From NCBI RefSeq assembly GCF_028682395.1, contig NZ_JANHLC010000009.1:124001-188000 (forward strand): a DNA stretch of 64,000 nt, given 5' to 3'. The translations under genes were made by a program, and so were the position numbers. Positions 44,466 to 53,414 of the stretch are shown piece after piece. This stretch comes from Pseudomonas putida. Its GTDB lineage: Bacteria; Pseudomonadota; Gammaproteobacteria; Pseudomonadales; Pseudomonadaceae. The stretch's first letter is position 1; every line of letters begins with the position of its first letter. Under the pieces are notes generated by a model, which saw nothing but the letters and a program-made list of their open reading frames with translations, was not told the DNA's origin and did no database searches.

Positions 44466-45032
44466 ATGCGCTATTCACAAGAACATAAAGCCCGAACTCA
44501 CCAGCGCATCATCAAGGAGGCAGCTTCTCGCTTTAGACGTGACGGCATCGGAGCAACGGGCCTGCAACCATTGATGAGGGCCCTGGGGCTGACCCATGGC
44601 GGCTTTTATGCCCATTTCAGGTCCAAGAATGAGCTGGTTGAAAGAGCCCTGCAGGAAGCAGCCGACGAACTGAACAGCCACTGCGAGGATTTGTTCAGCG
44701 GCTCAGAGCCCTTACCGACCTTCATCGATAGTTACCTCTCGGAATGGCACCGTTCAACACCCGAACAGGGTTGCCCACTCACGACGATGTCCTGCGAGCT
44801 AGGCCAACGTCGCACACCCTGCGCAATTACTGACAACATCATCAACACTCGTCTTGAGCAAATATCGGAGGTACTGGGACCAAAGGACAGCACGAAAAGC
44901 CTTGTCATCCTGGCTACCTTGGTCGGAGCACTGATTTTGTCACGCAGCGCCAAAGACCAGGACCTGGCGATCAATATATTAAGTACGACACGCCGGTATC
45001 TGAAGACAGAATTGAAAAAGGCCGGTCATTGA
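44466..45032 (+). CDS. TetR-family transcriptional regulator
   Basis: A 188-residue regulator. The N-terminal helix-turn-helix (THQRIIKEAASRFRRDGIGATG, LGLTHGGFYAHFRSKNELV) is clear and the C-terminal ligand domain contains a GCPLTTMSCELGQR stretch common in this subgroup. ATG 44466 (MRYSQEHKART) fits the family. No divergent partner gene is next to it, so its target is unknown. The upstream 170 bases are AT-richer than the surroundings. Confidence 0.88.
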   Translation: MRYSQEHKARTHQRIIKEAASRFRRDGIGATGLQPLMRALGLTHGGFYAHFRSKNELVERALQEAADELNSHCEDLFSGSEPLPTFIDSYLSEWHRSTPEQGCPLTTMSCELGQRRTPCAITDNIINTRLEQISEVLGPKDSTKSLVILATLVGALILSRSAKDQDLAINILSTTRRYLKTELKKAGH

Positions 45033-45059
45033 CCGGCCCACAGAAAGGACAGAAGAAAC

Positions 45060-45401
45060 TTACTCCGTTGCAAGACGGAGCCTGTTCTGCTCAAGAATAG
45101 ACTTACCGATACCTTTCACCTCAAGCAGTTCATCGACCGAGGCAAAGGCACCAAACTCCTCGCGATGAGCAACAATAGCCTGAGCCTTTGCTGCGCCCAC
45201 ACCCAACAGTGCCTTCTGAAGAGCCAGTGCATCAGCCGTATTGATATTGACCTTGTCGACCTGCACATCAGCTAATGCTTGCTCGGAAACATTGGCCGAA
45301 AGACTCGGATCGCCAGCCTTGCTCGCAGGTACTGCATAGGCCGCAACAGAGATAGAGCTCAGCAGGAAAAAAACAAGAGAAGGGATTATGGCTATACGCA
45401 T
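45060..45401 (-). CDS. ComEA-like helix-hairpin-helix protein
   Basis: A 113-residue secreted or periplasmic DNA-binding-type protein. A signal peptide (about 1-22, IIPSLVFFLLSSISVAAYA) precedes a ComEA domain with two helix-hairpin-helix motifs: VNINTADALALQKALLGVG and LEVKGIGKSILEQNRLRL. ATG 45401 (MRIAIIPSLVFF) gives a proper signal peptide. In other pseudomonads a comEA-like gene borders the O-antigen region; here it lies right next to lapA. DNA-uptake role is inferred from the family only. Confidence 0.9.
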   Translation of the reverse strand: MRIAIIPSLVFFLLSSISVAAYAVPASKAGDPSLSANVSEQALADVQVDKVNINTADALALQKALLGVGAAKAQAIVAHREEFGAFASVDELLEVKGIGKSILEQNRLRLATE

Positions 45402-45650
45402 CGGGGACGCTCCTTGATTGAATGAAAACAGCTTTCCAAAGCTGTCTTTCAAACCTAGGCCATCCAAGCATACTGTCAAAAAGCGTGAAGTTACCGGATA
45501 TGTACCGATAGACCGCTACGCCAATAAGCCTAAAGCGCAGGGGCTTTAACCCTACCGCCAGCGGCTACGCCAATCGTTCGATACGATTGACTCAACGCAG
45601 ATCATCAACCCCCACTCAGGCCCCTGCTGCCTGCTGATTGAACGAACAGC

Positions 45651-45872
45651 TTACCGACGCGCTCGACGAGTGACCAACCAAGCCAGGGCCGGTGCAATGA
45701 TCAGACCGAGCAGCAATGCGGCGACCACAAATACGGATAATGGGAGCGGAGGTGTCGCCCACCCCAGGAACATCATGGAGGTCGGCTGCTGGTTCTCCAG
45801 AATAAAGACCAGAGTCACTAAAAGAATCGCCAAGACAAAAACGCCAAACACGATCCTAGAAAGATTACGCAT
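45651..45872 (-). CDS. lapA: LapA-domain small membrane protein
   Basis: A 73-residue protein with two hydrophobic helices (about 6-26 and 40-62) joined by ENQQPTSMMFLGW, the LapA (lipopolysaccharide assembly protein A) signature. It starts 18 bases after ihfB ends, so it is probably on the same transcript. A TTG one codon upstream is in frame but the ATG at 45872 fits the family. Confidence 0.88.
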   Translation of the reverse strand: MRNLSRIVFGVFVLAILLVTLVFILENQQPTSMMFLGWATPPLPLSVFVVAALLLGLIIAPALAWLVTRRARR

Positions 45873-45890
45873 CAATCAATCCCTCAAAGC

Positions 45891-46187
45891 TCAGACGTCA
45901 TCTTCTTCGTCCTCATTCACCCGATCGCGCAATTCTTTGCCGGGCTTGAAATGGGGAACAAACTTTCCATCCAGACTAACGGACTGGCCAGTCTTGGGAT
46001 TACGTCCTACACGGGGCGCACGATAGTGCAGCGAGAAGCTACCAAACCCGCGAATTTCAATACGGTCTCCAGTTGCCAGGCACTGGGACATTTGCTCAAG
46101 CATAGTCTTGATGGCCAACTCGACATCCTTGGATGAGAGTAGCCCTTGATGGGTGACAATTCGTTCGATCAACTCCGACTTCGTCAT
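45891..46187 (-). CDS. ihfB: Integration host factor subunit beta
   Basis: A 98-residue DNA-bending protein (IHF beta). It has the typical MTKSELIERIVTHQGLLSSKD start, the GFGSFSLHYRAPRVGRNPKTG arm and the C-terminal helix. It follows rpsA on the minus strand, the usual order, with about 270 bases between them. Confidence 0.96.
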   Translation of the reverse strand: MTKSELIERIVTHQGLLSSKDVELAIKTMLEQMSQCLATGDRIEIRGFGSFSLHYRAPRVGRNPKTGQSVSLDGKFVPHFKPGKELRDRVNEDEEDDV

Positions 46188-46261
46188 ATTTTTCCCTTCT
46201 TTTTCAAGCAGCTAGATCAGTGCTCCAAAGGTTTTAGCATGGTCAAGAGGATTTGAACAGC

Positions 46262-46290
46262 TTATATATTGACTTATGTGGGCAGATCAA
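46262..46290 (-). promoter_or_regulatory. Candidate sigma70 promoter for ihfB
   Basis: On the minus strand, TTGATC (46285-46290) is followed 17 bases later by ATATAA (46262-46267). The position, about 75 bases upstream of the ATG, fits a separate ihfB promoter after the rpsA terminator. Confidence 0.5.
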
Positions 46291-46410
46291 CCCCATGACA
46301 AAATTCTGCAAACTTCGCTGCCAAATGCACCATAGCGAGCACCGCACGGCCCGCAGTCTAACTGGGCCTTTTCACTGTACTAGCAGCAGACCTTGAAAAA
46401 CACACAGGCA

Positions 46411-46442
46411 CAAAAAAGGGCGACCTAAGTCGCCCTCTTTTT
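46411..46442 (-). terminator. Terminator of rpsA (bidirectional)
   Basis: GGGCGAC (46418-46424) and GTCGCCC (46429-46435) flank CTAA. Read on the minus strand a TTTTTT run follows; the plus strand also has TCTTTTT. It lies 16 bases after the rpsA stop. Confidence 0.9.
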
Positions 46443-46457
46443 ACGGTCAATCAGAAC

Positions 46458-48152
46458 TTAGTTCTGTTTTTCCGCTTGTGCAGCACGCAGCAGGTCACCC
46501 AGAGTGGTGGCTACTGGAGCATCCGTAGCTACTGGCTTGTCGCGCAGGCTTTGGATGGCTTCTTTCTCGTCTTCAACGTCCTTCGACTTGATGGACAGCT
46601 GAATCACGCGGCTCTTACGATCAACGCTGATGATCTTGGCTTCTACTTCTTCGCCTTCTTTCAGAACGTTGCGCGCGTCTTCAACGCGGTCACGGCTGAT
46701 TTCGGAGGCTTTCAGGGTCGCTTCGATATCGTCGGCCAGGGTGATGATGGCGCCTTTGGCGTCAACTTCTTTTACAACACCCTTAACGATGGCGCCTTTG
46801 TCGTTAACCGAGACGTACTCGGAGAACGGATCGCTTTCCAGCTGCTTGATACCCAGGGAGATACGCTCGCGCTCTGGGTCAACCGACAGGATAACGGTGT
46901 CCAGCTCGTCGCCCTTCTTGAAACGACGCACGGCTTCTTCGCCCACTTCGTTCCAGGAGATGTCGGACAGGTGAACCAGACCGTCGATGCCGCCGTCCAG
47001 ACCAATGAAGATACCGAAATCGGTGATCGACTTGATGGTGCCGGAGATTTTATCGCCCTTGTTGAACTGGCCAGAGAAATCTTCCCATGGGTTAGATTTG
47101 CACTGCTTGATGCCCAGGGAGATACGACGACGCTCTTCGTCGATGTCCAGAACCATAACTTCCACTTCGTCGCCGACTTGTACGACTTTCGAAGGGTGGA
47201 TGTTCTTGTTGGTCCAGTCCATTTCGGAAACGTGTACCAGACCTTCAACGCCTTCTTCCAGCTCAGCAAAGCAGCCGTAGTCGGTCAGGTTGGTTACACG
47301 AGCGGTAACGCGAGTGCTTTCTGGGTAACGGGCTTTGATAGCAACCCATGGATCTTCGCCCAGTTGCTTCAGGCCCAGGGAAACACGATTGCGCTCGCGA
47401 TCGTACTTCAGAACCTTGACATCGATCTCGTCGCCAACGTTGACGATTTCGGAAGGATGCTTGATGCGCTTCCAAGCCATGTCGGTAATGTGCAGCAGGC
47501 CATCGACGCCACCCAGATCGACGAATGCGCCGTAATCGGTGAGGTTTTTGACGATACCTTTGACTTGCTGACCTTCCTGCAGGGATTCCAGCAGAGCTTC
47601 ACGCTCAGCGGAGTTCTCGGCTTCGAGGACGCTACGGCGGGAAACGACAACGTTGTTGCGTTTCTGGTCGAGCTTGATGACCTTGAACTCGAGCTCTTTG
47701 CCTTCCAGGTGCGTGGTGTCGCGCACTGGACGGACGTCAACCAGGGAACCTGGCAGGAACGCACGGATGCCGTTAACGTCGACTGTGAAGCCGCCTTTAA
47801 CCTTACCGTTGATAACGCCCTTGACCACTTCCTCAGCTGCGAAGGCTGCTTCCAGAACAATCCAGCATTCAGCGCGCTTGGCTTTTTCACGGGACAGCTT
47901 GGTTTCACCAAAGCCATCTTCAACCGAATCCAGCGCCACGTGAACTTCGTCACCGACGTTGATGTTCAGTTCGCCAGCATCGTTGTAGAACTGCTCCAGC
48001 GGGATCAAAGCTTCAGACTTCAAACCGGCGTGAACAGTAACCCAGCGAGCTTGGTAATCGATATCAACGATAACGCCGGTGATGATCGAACCAGCCTGAA
48101 GATTCAGGGTCTTTAGGCTTTCTTCAAAGAGTTCCGCAAAGCTTTCGCTCAT
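46458..48152 (-). CDS. rpsA: 30S ribosomal protein S1
   Basis: A 564-residue mRNA-binding ribosomal protein with six S1 repeats, starting MSESFAELFEESLKTLN. Repeats three to six carry the usual DYGxFxxLxxGVEGLVHxSxM-type blocks (for example FGIFIGLDGGIDGLVHLSD). ATG 48152 is the conserved start. The leader to cmk (about 120 bases) contains a terminator-like hairpin and may take part in S1 autoregulation. Confidence 0.97.
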   Translation of the reverse strand: MSESFAELFEESLKTLNLQAGSIITGVIVDIDYQARWVTVHAGLKSEALIPLEQFYNDAGELNINVGDEVHVALDSVEDGFGETKLSREKAKRAECWIVLEAAFAAEEVVKGVINGKVKGGFTVDVNGIRAFLPGSLVDVRPVRDTTHLEGKELEFKVIKLDQKRNNVVVSRRSVLEAENSAEREALLESLQEGQQVKGIVKNLTDYGAFVDLGGVDGLLHITDMAWKRIKHPSEIVNVGDEIDVKVLKYDRERNRVSLGLKQLGEDPWVAIKARYPESTRVTARVTNLTDYGCFAELEEGVEGLVHVSEMDWTNKNIHPSKVVQVGDEVEVMVLDIDEERRRISLGIKQCKSNPWEDFSGQFNKGDKISGTIKSITDFGIFIGLDGGIDGLVHLSDISWNEVGEEAVRRFKKGDELDTVILSVDPERERISLGIKQLESDPFSEYVSVNDKGAIVKGVVKEVDAKGAIITLADDIEATLKASEISRDRVEDARNVLKEGEEVEAKIISVDRKSRVIQLSIKSKDVEDEKEAIQSLRDKPVATDAPVATTLGDLLRAAQAEKQN

Positions 48153-48221
48153 TTTAATTCCTGTTGATAAGGGCGAAGAATACGCCCATCTGCCACACCC
48201 CAGACGGTGAGGGTTACGTTC

Positions 48222-48268
48222 ATATAAAAGAAAGTGCGCGGGACTATGACTGGTCCCCCGCACACTTC
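48222..48268 (-). terminator. Terminator-like hairpin between cmk and rpsA
   Basis: On the minus strand GAAGTGTGCGGGGGAC (48268-48253) can pair with GTCCCGCGCACTTTC (48244-48230) with a bulge and G-U pairs, then TTTTATATG follows. It begins ten bases after the cmk stop. It could separate rpsA from the upstream operon or serve as an attenuator. Confidence 0.65.
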
Positions 48269-48276
48269 CTTGGTCA

Positions 48277-48963
48277 TCAGGCGATGTCGCGGATGGCGAT
48301 CTCGCTCATGATGCGTTCCAACACCTGCTCGATGGACAATTCCGTGGAATCCAGCTGTATGGCGTCAGCCGCCGGCTTGAGCGGGGCTACCGCTCGCTGG
48401 GTGTCGCGCTCATCACGCACACGTATCTCATCTAGCAGACTCGACAGACTAACATCATCGCCCTTGGCCTTCAACTGCAAGTAGCGGCGACGGGCACGCT
48501 CCTCGGCGCTGGCGGTCAGAAAAACCTTCAGCGGTGCATCGGGAAAGACCACCGTCCCCATGTCCCGACCATCGGCCACGAGTCCTGGCGCCTCCTGAAA
48601 AGCCCGCTGGCGCTGCAACAGCGCCTCGCGAACCGCCGGCAAAGCCGCGACCTGGGAAGCCCAGGCCCCGACCGTTTCATTACGGATATCCTGAGTGACA
48701 TCATCGCCCTCAAGGATGATCCGCGGCGCCTGCCCCGGTGTTGCGCCGACGAATTGCACATCAAGATGTGCCGCAAGCAACTTCAGCGACTCTTCATTTG
48801 TCAGGTCGACGCCATGGTTGCGCGCAGCGAATGCCAGCAACCGATACAAGGCACCGGAATCCAGCAAAGACCAACCCAAGCGATGTGCCAGCAAGCCAGC
48901 AATCGTGCCCTTACCCGAACCGCTAGGCCCATCGATCGTGATGACGGGCGCCTGCGGACTCAC
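48277..48963 (-). CDS. cmk: Cytidylate kinase
   Basis: A 228-residue kinase that phosphorylates CMP and dCMP. The P-loop is DGPSGSGKGTIAGLLA at residues about 10-25, and ARRRYLQLKAKG holds the lid arginines. The GTG start at 48963 overlaps the TGA of tyrA-aroA in a GTGA, showing tight coupling; longer starts would overlap the upstream gene more deeply. Confidence 0.95.
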   Translation of the reverse strand: MSPQAPVITIDGPSGSGKGTIAGLLAHRLGWSLLDSGALYRLLAFAARNHGVDLTNEESLKLLAAHLDVQFVGATPGQAPRIILEGDDVTQDIRNETVGAWASQVAALPAVREALLQRQRAFQEAPGLVADGRDMGTVVFPDAPLKVFLTASAEERARRRYLQLKAKGDDVSLSSLLDEIRVRDERDTQRAVAPLKPAADAIQLDSTELSIEQVLERIMSEIAIRDIA

Positions 48964-51191
48964 GACTGAACCTCTTGCGCGACACGAATACCCGTCTGTG
49001 CGCACAACGCCAGGAAGTTCGGGAAGGAGGTCGCGACGTTGGCGCAATCGTGAATACGGATCGGCGCAGTTGCCCGCAGAGAGGCAACACTGAAGGCCAT
49101 GGAGATTCGATGGTCGCCATGACCATGCACTTCACCCCCGCCAATCGGGCCGCCATCGATAATGATGCCGTCCGGGGTCGGCTCGCACTTGACCCCAAGT
49201 GCCAGCAAGCCATCAGCCATGACCTGAATCCGGTCGGATTCCTTGACGCGCAGCTCTTCGGCACCGCGCAGTATTGTCCGCCCTTCGGCGCACGCGGCCG
49301 CCACGAACAGCACCGGAAACTCATCGATCGCCAGGGGCACCAGCTCTTCAGGAATTTCGATGCCTTTGAGCTTGGCCGCCCGCACACGCAGGTCGGCCAC
49401 CGGCTCGCCGCCCACTTCACGCTGGTTTTCCAGGCTGATATCAGCACCCATCAAGCGCAGGATATCGATCACGCCAGTACGCGTCGGGTTAATACCGACA
49501 TGCTCGAGCACCAGCTCGGAGCCCTCGGCAATAGAGGCGGCCACCAGGAAGAACGCCGAAGAGGAGATATCCCCCGGAACCTCGATATGCGTCGCGACCA
49601 GCTTGTGGCCGGACTCAACGGTCGCCGTAGCGCCCTCAACCGTCACCGGATAGCCGAAGCCACGCAGCATACGCTCGGTATGGTCACGGGTTGGCGCAGG
49701 CTCGGTGACCGTGGTCCGCCCCTCGGCATAGAGACCCGCCAGCAGCAGGCAGGACTTAACCTGGGCACTGGCCATCGGCATGCTGTAGTTCAAGCCTTTG
49801 AGCTTGTGCCCACCGCGAATGGTCATCGGCGGGCGCCCTTCGGCTGCCGTCTCGATCACAGCGCCCATTTCACGCAACGGGTTGGCCACGCGATTCATCG
49901 GACGCTTGGTCAGCGATGCATCGCCGGTCAACGTGGTATCAAAGCTCTGCGCCGCCAGCAGGCCGGACAGCAGGCGCATCGACGTACCCGAATTACCCAG
50001 GTAGATCGGGCCTGGCGGCGCTTTCAAACCATGCAGGCCGACACCATGGATGGTCACGCGGCCATGGTGCGGCCCCTCGATCACCACCCCCATGTCGCGA
50101 AAGGCCTGCAGCGTCGCCAGGGCGTCTTCACCCTCCAGGAACCCTTCGACCTCGGTAGTGCCCTCGGCCAGGGAGCCGAGCATGATCGAACGGTGGGAAA
50201 TCGACTTGTCACCTGGCACACGAATCCGTCCACTCAGACGGCCACCAGGAGTACCCAGGAAAATCAGATCATTGGCGTTCATAGCGTCCACATAGGCCCG
50301 ACGGGCCAGGATTTTACTGAAATGCTCGCGGGCAACCCGGGCGCGCGTAAAGACGCCCAACAGTTGGTGCCCATCCCCTGCATCGACCGCGTCGCGTAAA
50401 GCGTCGAGATCGCTGCGAAATGTATCGAGTGTGCGCAAAACAGCTTCGCGATTGGCGAGGAAGATGTCGTGCCACATCACTGGGTCGCTGCCGGCGATTC
50501 TCGTGAAATCGCGGAAACCGCCCGCAGCGTAACGGAAGATGTCCAGGTTTTCACTGCGCTTGGCCAGCGAGTCGACCAGGCCGAACGCCAGCAGATGCGG
50601 CAAATGACTGGTCGCCGCCAGCACTTCATCGTGGCGCTCGACCTGCATATGCTCGACACTCGCCCCCAACGCACTCCACAAACTGTCGACCAGGGCCAGC
50701 GCCGCCGGGTCCGTTTCGGCCAGCGGCGTCAGAATGACCTTGTGCCGACGGAATAGCTGCGCATTCGACGCTTCTACCCCGCTCTGCTCGGAACCGGCAA
50801 TCGGATGACCCGGCACGAAGCGTGTCGGCATGCCACCAAACACCTGGCGCGCGGCCCGCACCACATTACCTTTGGCACTGCCGACATCGGTCAACACCGC
50901 CGAGCCCAGGTCCATGCCCGCCAACAAGCCGAGCAGTTTCTCCATGGCCAGAATGGGCACCGCCAGCTGGATAACGTCCGCACCTTTACAGGCCGCCGCA
51001 AGATCATCCTCGCAACGGTCGACCACGCCCAACTCCACTGCCAGCGCGCGCGACTGCGGATCGAGATCGACACCCACCACTTCGCGGCACAGACCGCTTT
51101 CACGCAAGCCCTTGGCAAAGGACCCGCCGATCAACCCCAGACCGACCACCACCAAGCGGCCGATCATAGGCGCAACAGGTTGCACCGGCAT
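48960..51191 (-). CDS. tyrA-aroA: Fused prephenate dehydrogenase and EPSP synthase
   Basis: A 743-residue bifunctional enzyme. Residues 1-300 are prephenate/arogenate dehydrogenase (NAD loop VVGLGLIGGSFAKGL, PGHPIAGSEQSGV). From about M304 (MNANDLIFLGTPGG) the AroA half follows, with PGDKSISHRS, LGNSGTSMRLLSG and RDHTERML. It therefore serves the shikimate path and tyrosine synthesis in one chain, a fusion known in several gamma-proteobacteria including Pseudomonas. ATG 51191 lies four bases after hisC and gives MPVQPVAPMIGRLVVVG. Confidence 0.95.
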   Translation of the reverse strand: MPVQPVAPMIGRLVVVGLGLIGGSFAKGLRESGLCREVVGVDLDPQSRALAVELGVVDRCEDDLAAACKGADVIQLAVPILAMEKLLGLLAGMDLGSAVLTDVGSAKGNVVRAARQVFGGMPTRFVPGHPIAGSEQSGVEASNAQLFRRHKVILTPLAETDPAALALVDSLWSALGASVEHMQVERHDEVLAATSHLPHLLAFGLVDSLAKRSENLDIFRYAAGGFRDFTRIAGSDPVMWHDIFLANREAVLRTLDTFRSDLDALRDAVDAGDGHQLLGVFTRARVAREHFSKILARRAYVDAMNANDLIFLGTPGGRLSGRIRVPGDKSISHRSIMLGSLAEGTTEVEGFLEGEDALATLQAFRDMGVVIEGPHHGRVTIHGVGLHGLKAPPGPIYLGNSGTSMRLLSGLLAAQSFDTTLTGDASLTKRPMNRVANPLREMGAVIETAAEGRPPMTIRGGHKLKGLNYSMPMASAQVKSCLLLAGLYAEGRTTVTEPAPTRDHTERMLRGFGYPVTVEGATATVESGHKLVATHIEVPGDISSSAFFLVAASIAEGSELVLEHVGINPTRTGVIDILRLMGADISLENQREVGGEPVADLRVRAAKLKGIEIPEELVPLAIDEFPVLFVAAACAEGRTILRGAEELRVKESDRIQVMADGLLALGVKCEPTPDGIIIDGGPIGGGEVHGHGDHRISMAFSVASLRATAPIRIHDCANVATSFPNFLALCAQTGIRVAQEVQS

Positions 51192-51195
51192 GACA

Positions 51196-52308
51196 TCAAC
51201 CACGAGCCAGAACCTTGGCCAGCGCCTCCAGGAAGCGCGCGTTTTCCGCAGGCAGGCCGATGGTGATACGCAAGTGGTTCGGCATGCCGTAATTGGCCAC
51301 CGGACGCACAATCACGCCCTCACGCAACAACCCCTGGAACACCGGCGCCGCCAAGCGCCCCAGGTCGATGGCGATAAAGTTGCCCTTGGACGCAATCCAG
51401 CTCAACCCCAGGGCGCGCGCACCCTCCTGCAACTGCTGCATGCCGGCTTCGTTCAAGCGACGGCTCTGCTCCAGGTACTCGGTATCCTGCAACGCGGCAC
51501 AAGCCGCAGCCAACGCCAGGCTGTTGACGTTGAAGGGCTGCCGCACACGGTTCAGGACGTCGGCCACCACGGCGGTCGACAAGCCGTAGCCTACGCGCAG
51601 CGCCGCCAGGCCATAGGCCTTTGAAAACGTGCGCGACACCAGCAGGTTTGGATAGGCGGCAAGAAAATCCAGGCCATCCGGCAGGTCGTCACCTTCGGCA
51701 TATTCGATATACGCCTCGTCGAGCACCACCAACACATGGGCGGGTACGTCCTGAAGGAAATCGCTCAGCGCTTCGGCACCGAACCAGGTACCGGTCGGAT
51801 TATTCGGGTTGGCGATAAACACCACACGGGTATTGGCGTCGATGACCTGCAGCATCGCGGGCAAGTCGTGCCCCCAATCCTTGGCCGGCACCACACGCGC
51901 TTCGGCGCCCACGGCCTGGGTCACGATTGGATAGACGGCAAAGGCATGCTCGCTAAACACCGCATTCAGGCCCGGAGCGAGATAAGCACGAGCGACCAGC
52001 TCGAGAATATCGTTGGAACCATTACCCAGGGTGACCTGATCGATTTCAACGCCACAGCGCTCGGCCAGCAGGCTTTTCAGCGCAAAACCGTTGCCATCGG
52101 GATAGCGGGTCAGCTCGCCCACGGCTTCGCGAATCGCCGCCAACGCCTTGGGACCGGCACCCAATGGGTTTTCGTTACTGGCCAGCTTGACGATATTGGC
52201 CGGATCCAGGTCCAGCTCGCGTGCCAGTTCGTCCACAGGCTTGCCTGGAACGTAAGGCGAAAGTTGTTGCACGCCCGGCTGTGCCAGGGCGAGGAAGTCG
52301 CCGCTCAT
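51196..52308 (-). CDS. hisC: Histidinol-phosphate (aromatic) aminotransferase
   Basis: A 370-residue PLP enzyme of the HisC type. It has ASNENPLGAGPKAL at the start, and the PLP lysine is in RTFSKAYGLAALRVGYGL. Position between pheA and tyrA-aroA suggests a role in phenylalanine and tyrosine transamination as well as, or instead of, histidine synthesis. ATG 52308 (MSGDFLALAQPGVQ) fits the family. It starts 11 bases after pheA. Confidence 0.94.
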   Translation of the reverse strand: MSGDFLALAQPGVQQLSPYVPGKPVDELARELDLDPANIVKLASNENPLGAGPKALAAIREAVGELTRYPDGNGFALKSLLAERCGVEIDQVTLGNGSNDILELVARAYLAPGLNAVFSEHAFAVYPIVTQAVGAEARVVPAKDWGHDLPAMLQVIDANTRVVFIANPNNPTGTWFGAEALSDFLQDVPAHVLVVLDEAYIEYAEGDDLPDGLDFLAAYPNLLVSRTFSKAYGLAALRVGYGLSTAVVADVLNRVRQPFNVNSLALAAACAALQDTEYLEQSRRLNEAGMQQLQEGARALGLSWIASKGNFIAIDLGRLAAPVFQGLLREGVIVRPVANYGMPNHLRITIGLPAENARFLEALAKVLARG

Positions 52309-52319
52309 TGTTAACGCCT

Positions 52320-53414
52320 TTAGAGAACCGCTTTCGGATAGGAACCCAGCACCTTGAGTGCCACCGCTTCCTGACTGATTTTTTCGAGCACGCCTTTGAC
52401 CAGCGGGTCGCGGTGATGCCCCACGAAATCGATAAAGAACACGTAGGTCCATTTACCGCTACGCGAAGGTCGCGTCTCAATCCTCGTCAGGTCGATGCCA
52501 TTATCATGAAAAGGCACCAGCAACTCATGCAACGCACCCGGCTTGTTGCTCATGGAGACGATGATCGAGGTCTTGTCATCGCCGGTTGGCGGCACTTCCT
52601 GGTTACCGATCATCAGGAAGCGTGTGGAGTTGTCCGGGCGATCCTCGATTTTCTCGGCCAGACGCGTCAGCCCATAGAGGCCCGCCGCCATATCACCGGC
52701 AATCGCCGCCGAATTCCACTCACCTTTGACCCGCTTCGCCGCTTCGGCATTGCTGGAAACCGCAATACGCTCAACGTTGGGGTAATGTGCGTCGAGCCAC
52801 TTGCGGCACTGTGCCAGCGACTGGGCGTGGGAATAGATCCGGCTGATGCTGTCGGTCTTGGTGTTCTCACCCACCAGCAGGTGGTGGTGAATGCGCAGCT
52901 CGACTTCACCGCAGATCACCATATCGTGCTCAAGGAAGCTGTCGAGGGTATGGTTGACCGCACCTTCGGTGGAGTTCTCCACCGGCACCACGCCAAAGTT
53001 CACCGCTCCGGCCGCCACTTCGCGGAACACTTCGTCGATCGCCGCCATCGGCTTGCTGATCACCGCATGGCCAAAATGCTTCATCGCCGCGGCCTGGGTA
53101 AAGGTCCCTTCAGGGCCCAGATACGCCACTTTCAGCGGCTGTTCCAGGGCCAGGCAGGAAGACATGATCTCGCGAAACAACCGCGCCATCTCTTCGTTGC
53201 CTAGCGGCCCCTGGTTACGCTCCATGACACGCTTGAGCACCTGTGCCTCACGCTCGGGGCGATAGAACACCGGAACCTCGCCCTCCGCCAGCGAGGCCAT
53301 CTTGACCCGCGCGACTTCCTGGGCACAGCGTGCGCGCTCGCTGATCAGCTCGAGCACCTTCTCATCGAGGCTGTCGATGCGCAGGCGCAGCGCCTTGAGC
53401 TCTTGTTCGGACAT
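52320..53414 (-). CDS. pheA: Bifunctional chorismate mutase/prephenate dehydratase
   Basis: A 364-residue P-protein for phenylalanine synthesis. Residues 1-90 are an AroQ chorismate mutase (LRLRIDSLDEKVLELISERA), about 95-270 the dehydratase (YLGPEGTFTQAA, NSTEGAVNHTLD), and the C-terminus an ACT domain (SNKPGALHELL, ESRP-like TRIETRPSR) for phenylalanine feedback. Its ATG overlaps the serC stop by one base (TAATG). Confidence 0.96.
   Translation of the reverse strand: MSEQELKALRLRIDSLDEKVLELISERARCAQEVARVKMASLAEGEVPVFYRPEREAQVLKRVMERNQGPLGNEEMARLFREIMSSCLALEQPLKVAYLGPEGTFTQAAAMKHFGHAVISKPMAAIDEVFREVAAGAVNFGVVPVENSTEGAVNHTLDSFLEHDMVICGEVELRIHHHLLVGENTKTDSISRIYSHAQSLAQCRKWLDAHYPNVERIAVSSNAEAAKRVKGEWNSAAIAGDMAAGLYGLTRLAEKIEDRPDNSTRFLMIGNQEVPPTGDDKTSIIVSMSNKPGALHELLVPFHDNGIDLTRIETRPSRSGKWTYVFFIDFVGHHRDPLVKGVLEKISQEAVALKVLGSYPKAVL

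Noticed and set aside
46476..48116. 546-codon open frame opposite rpsA
   Set aside because: It is the antisense shadow of rpsA without a ribosome site or recognisable domain.
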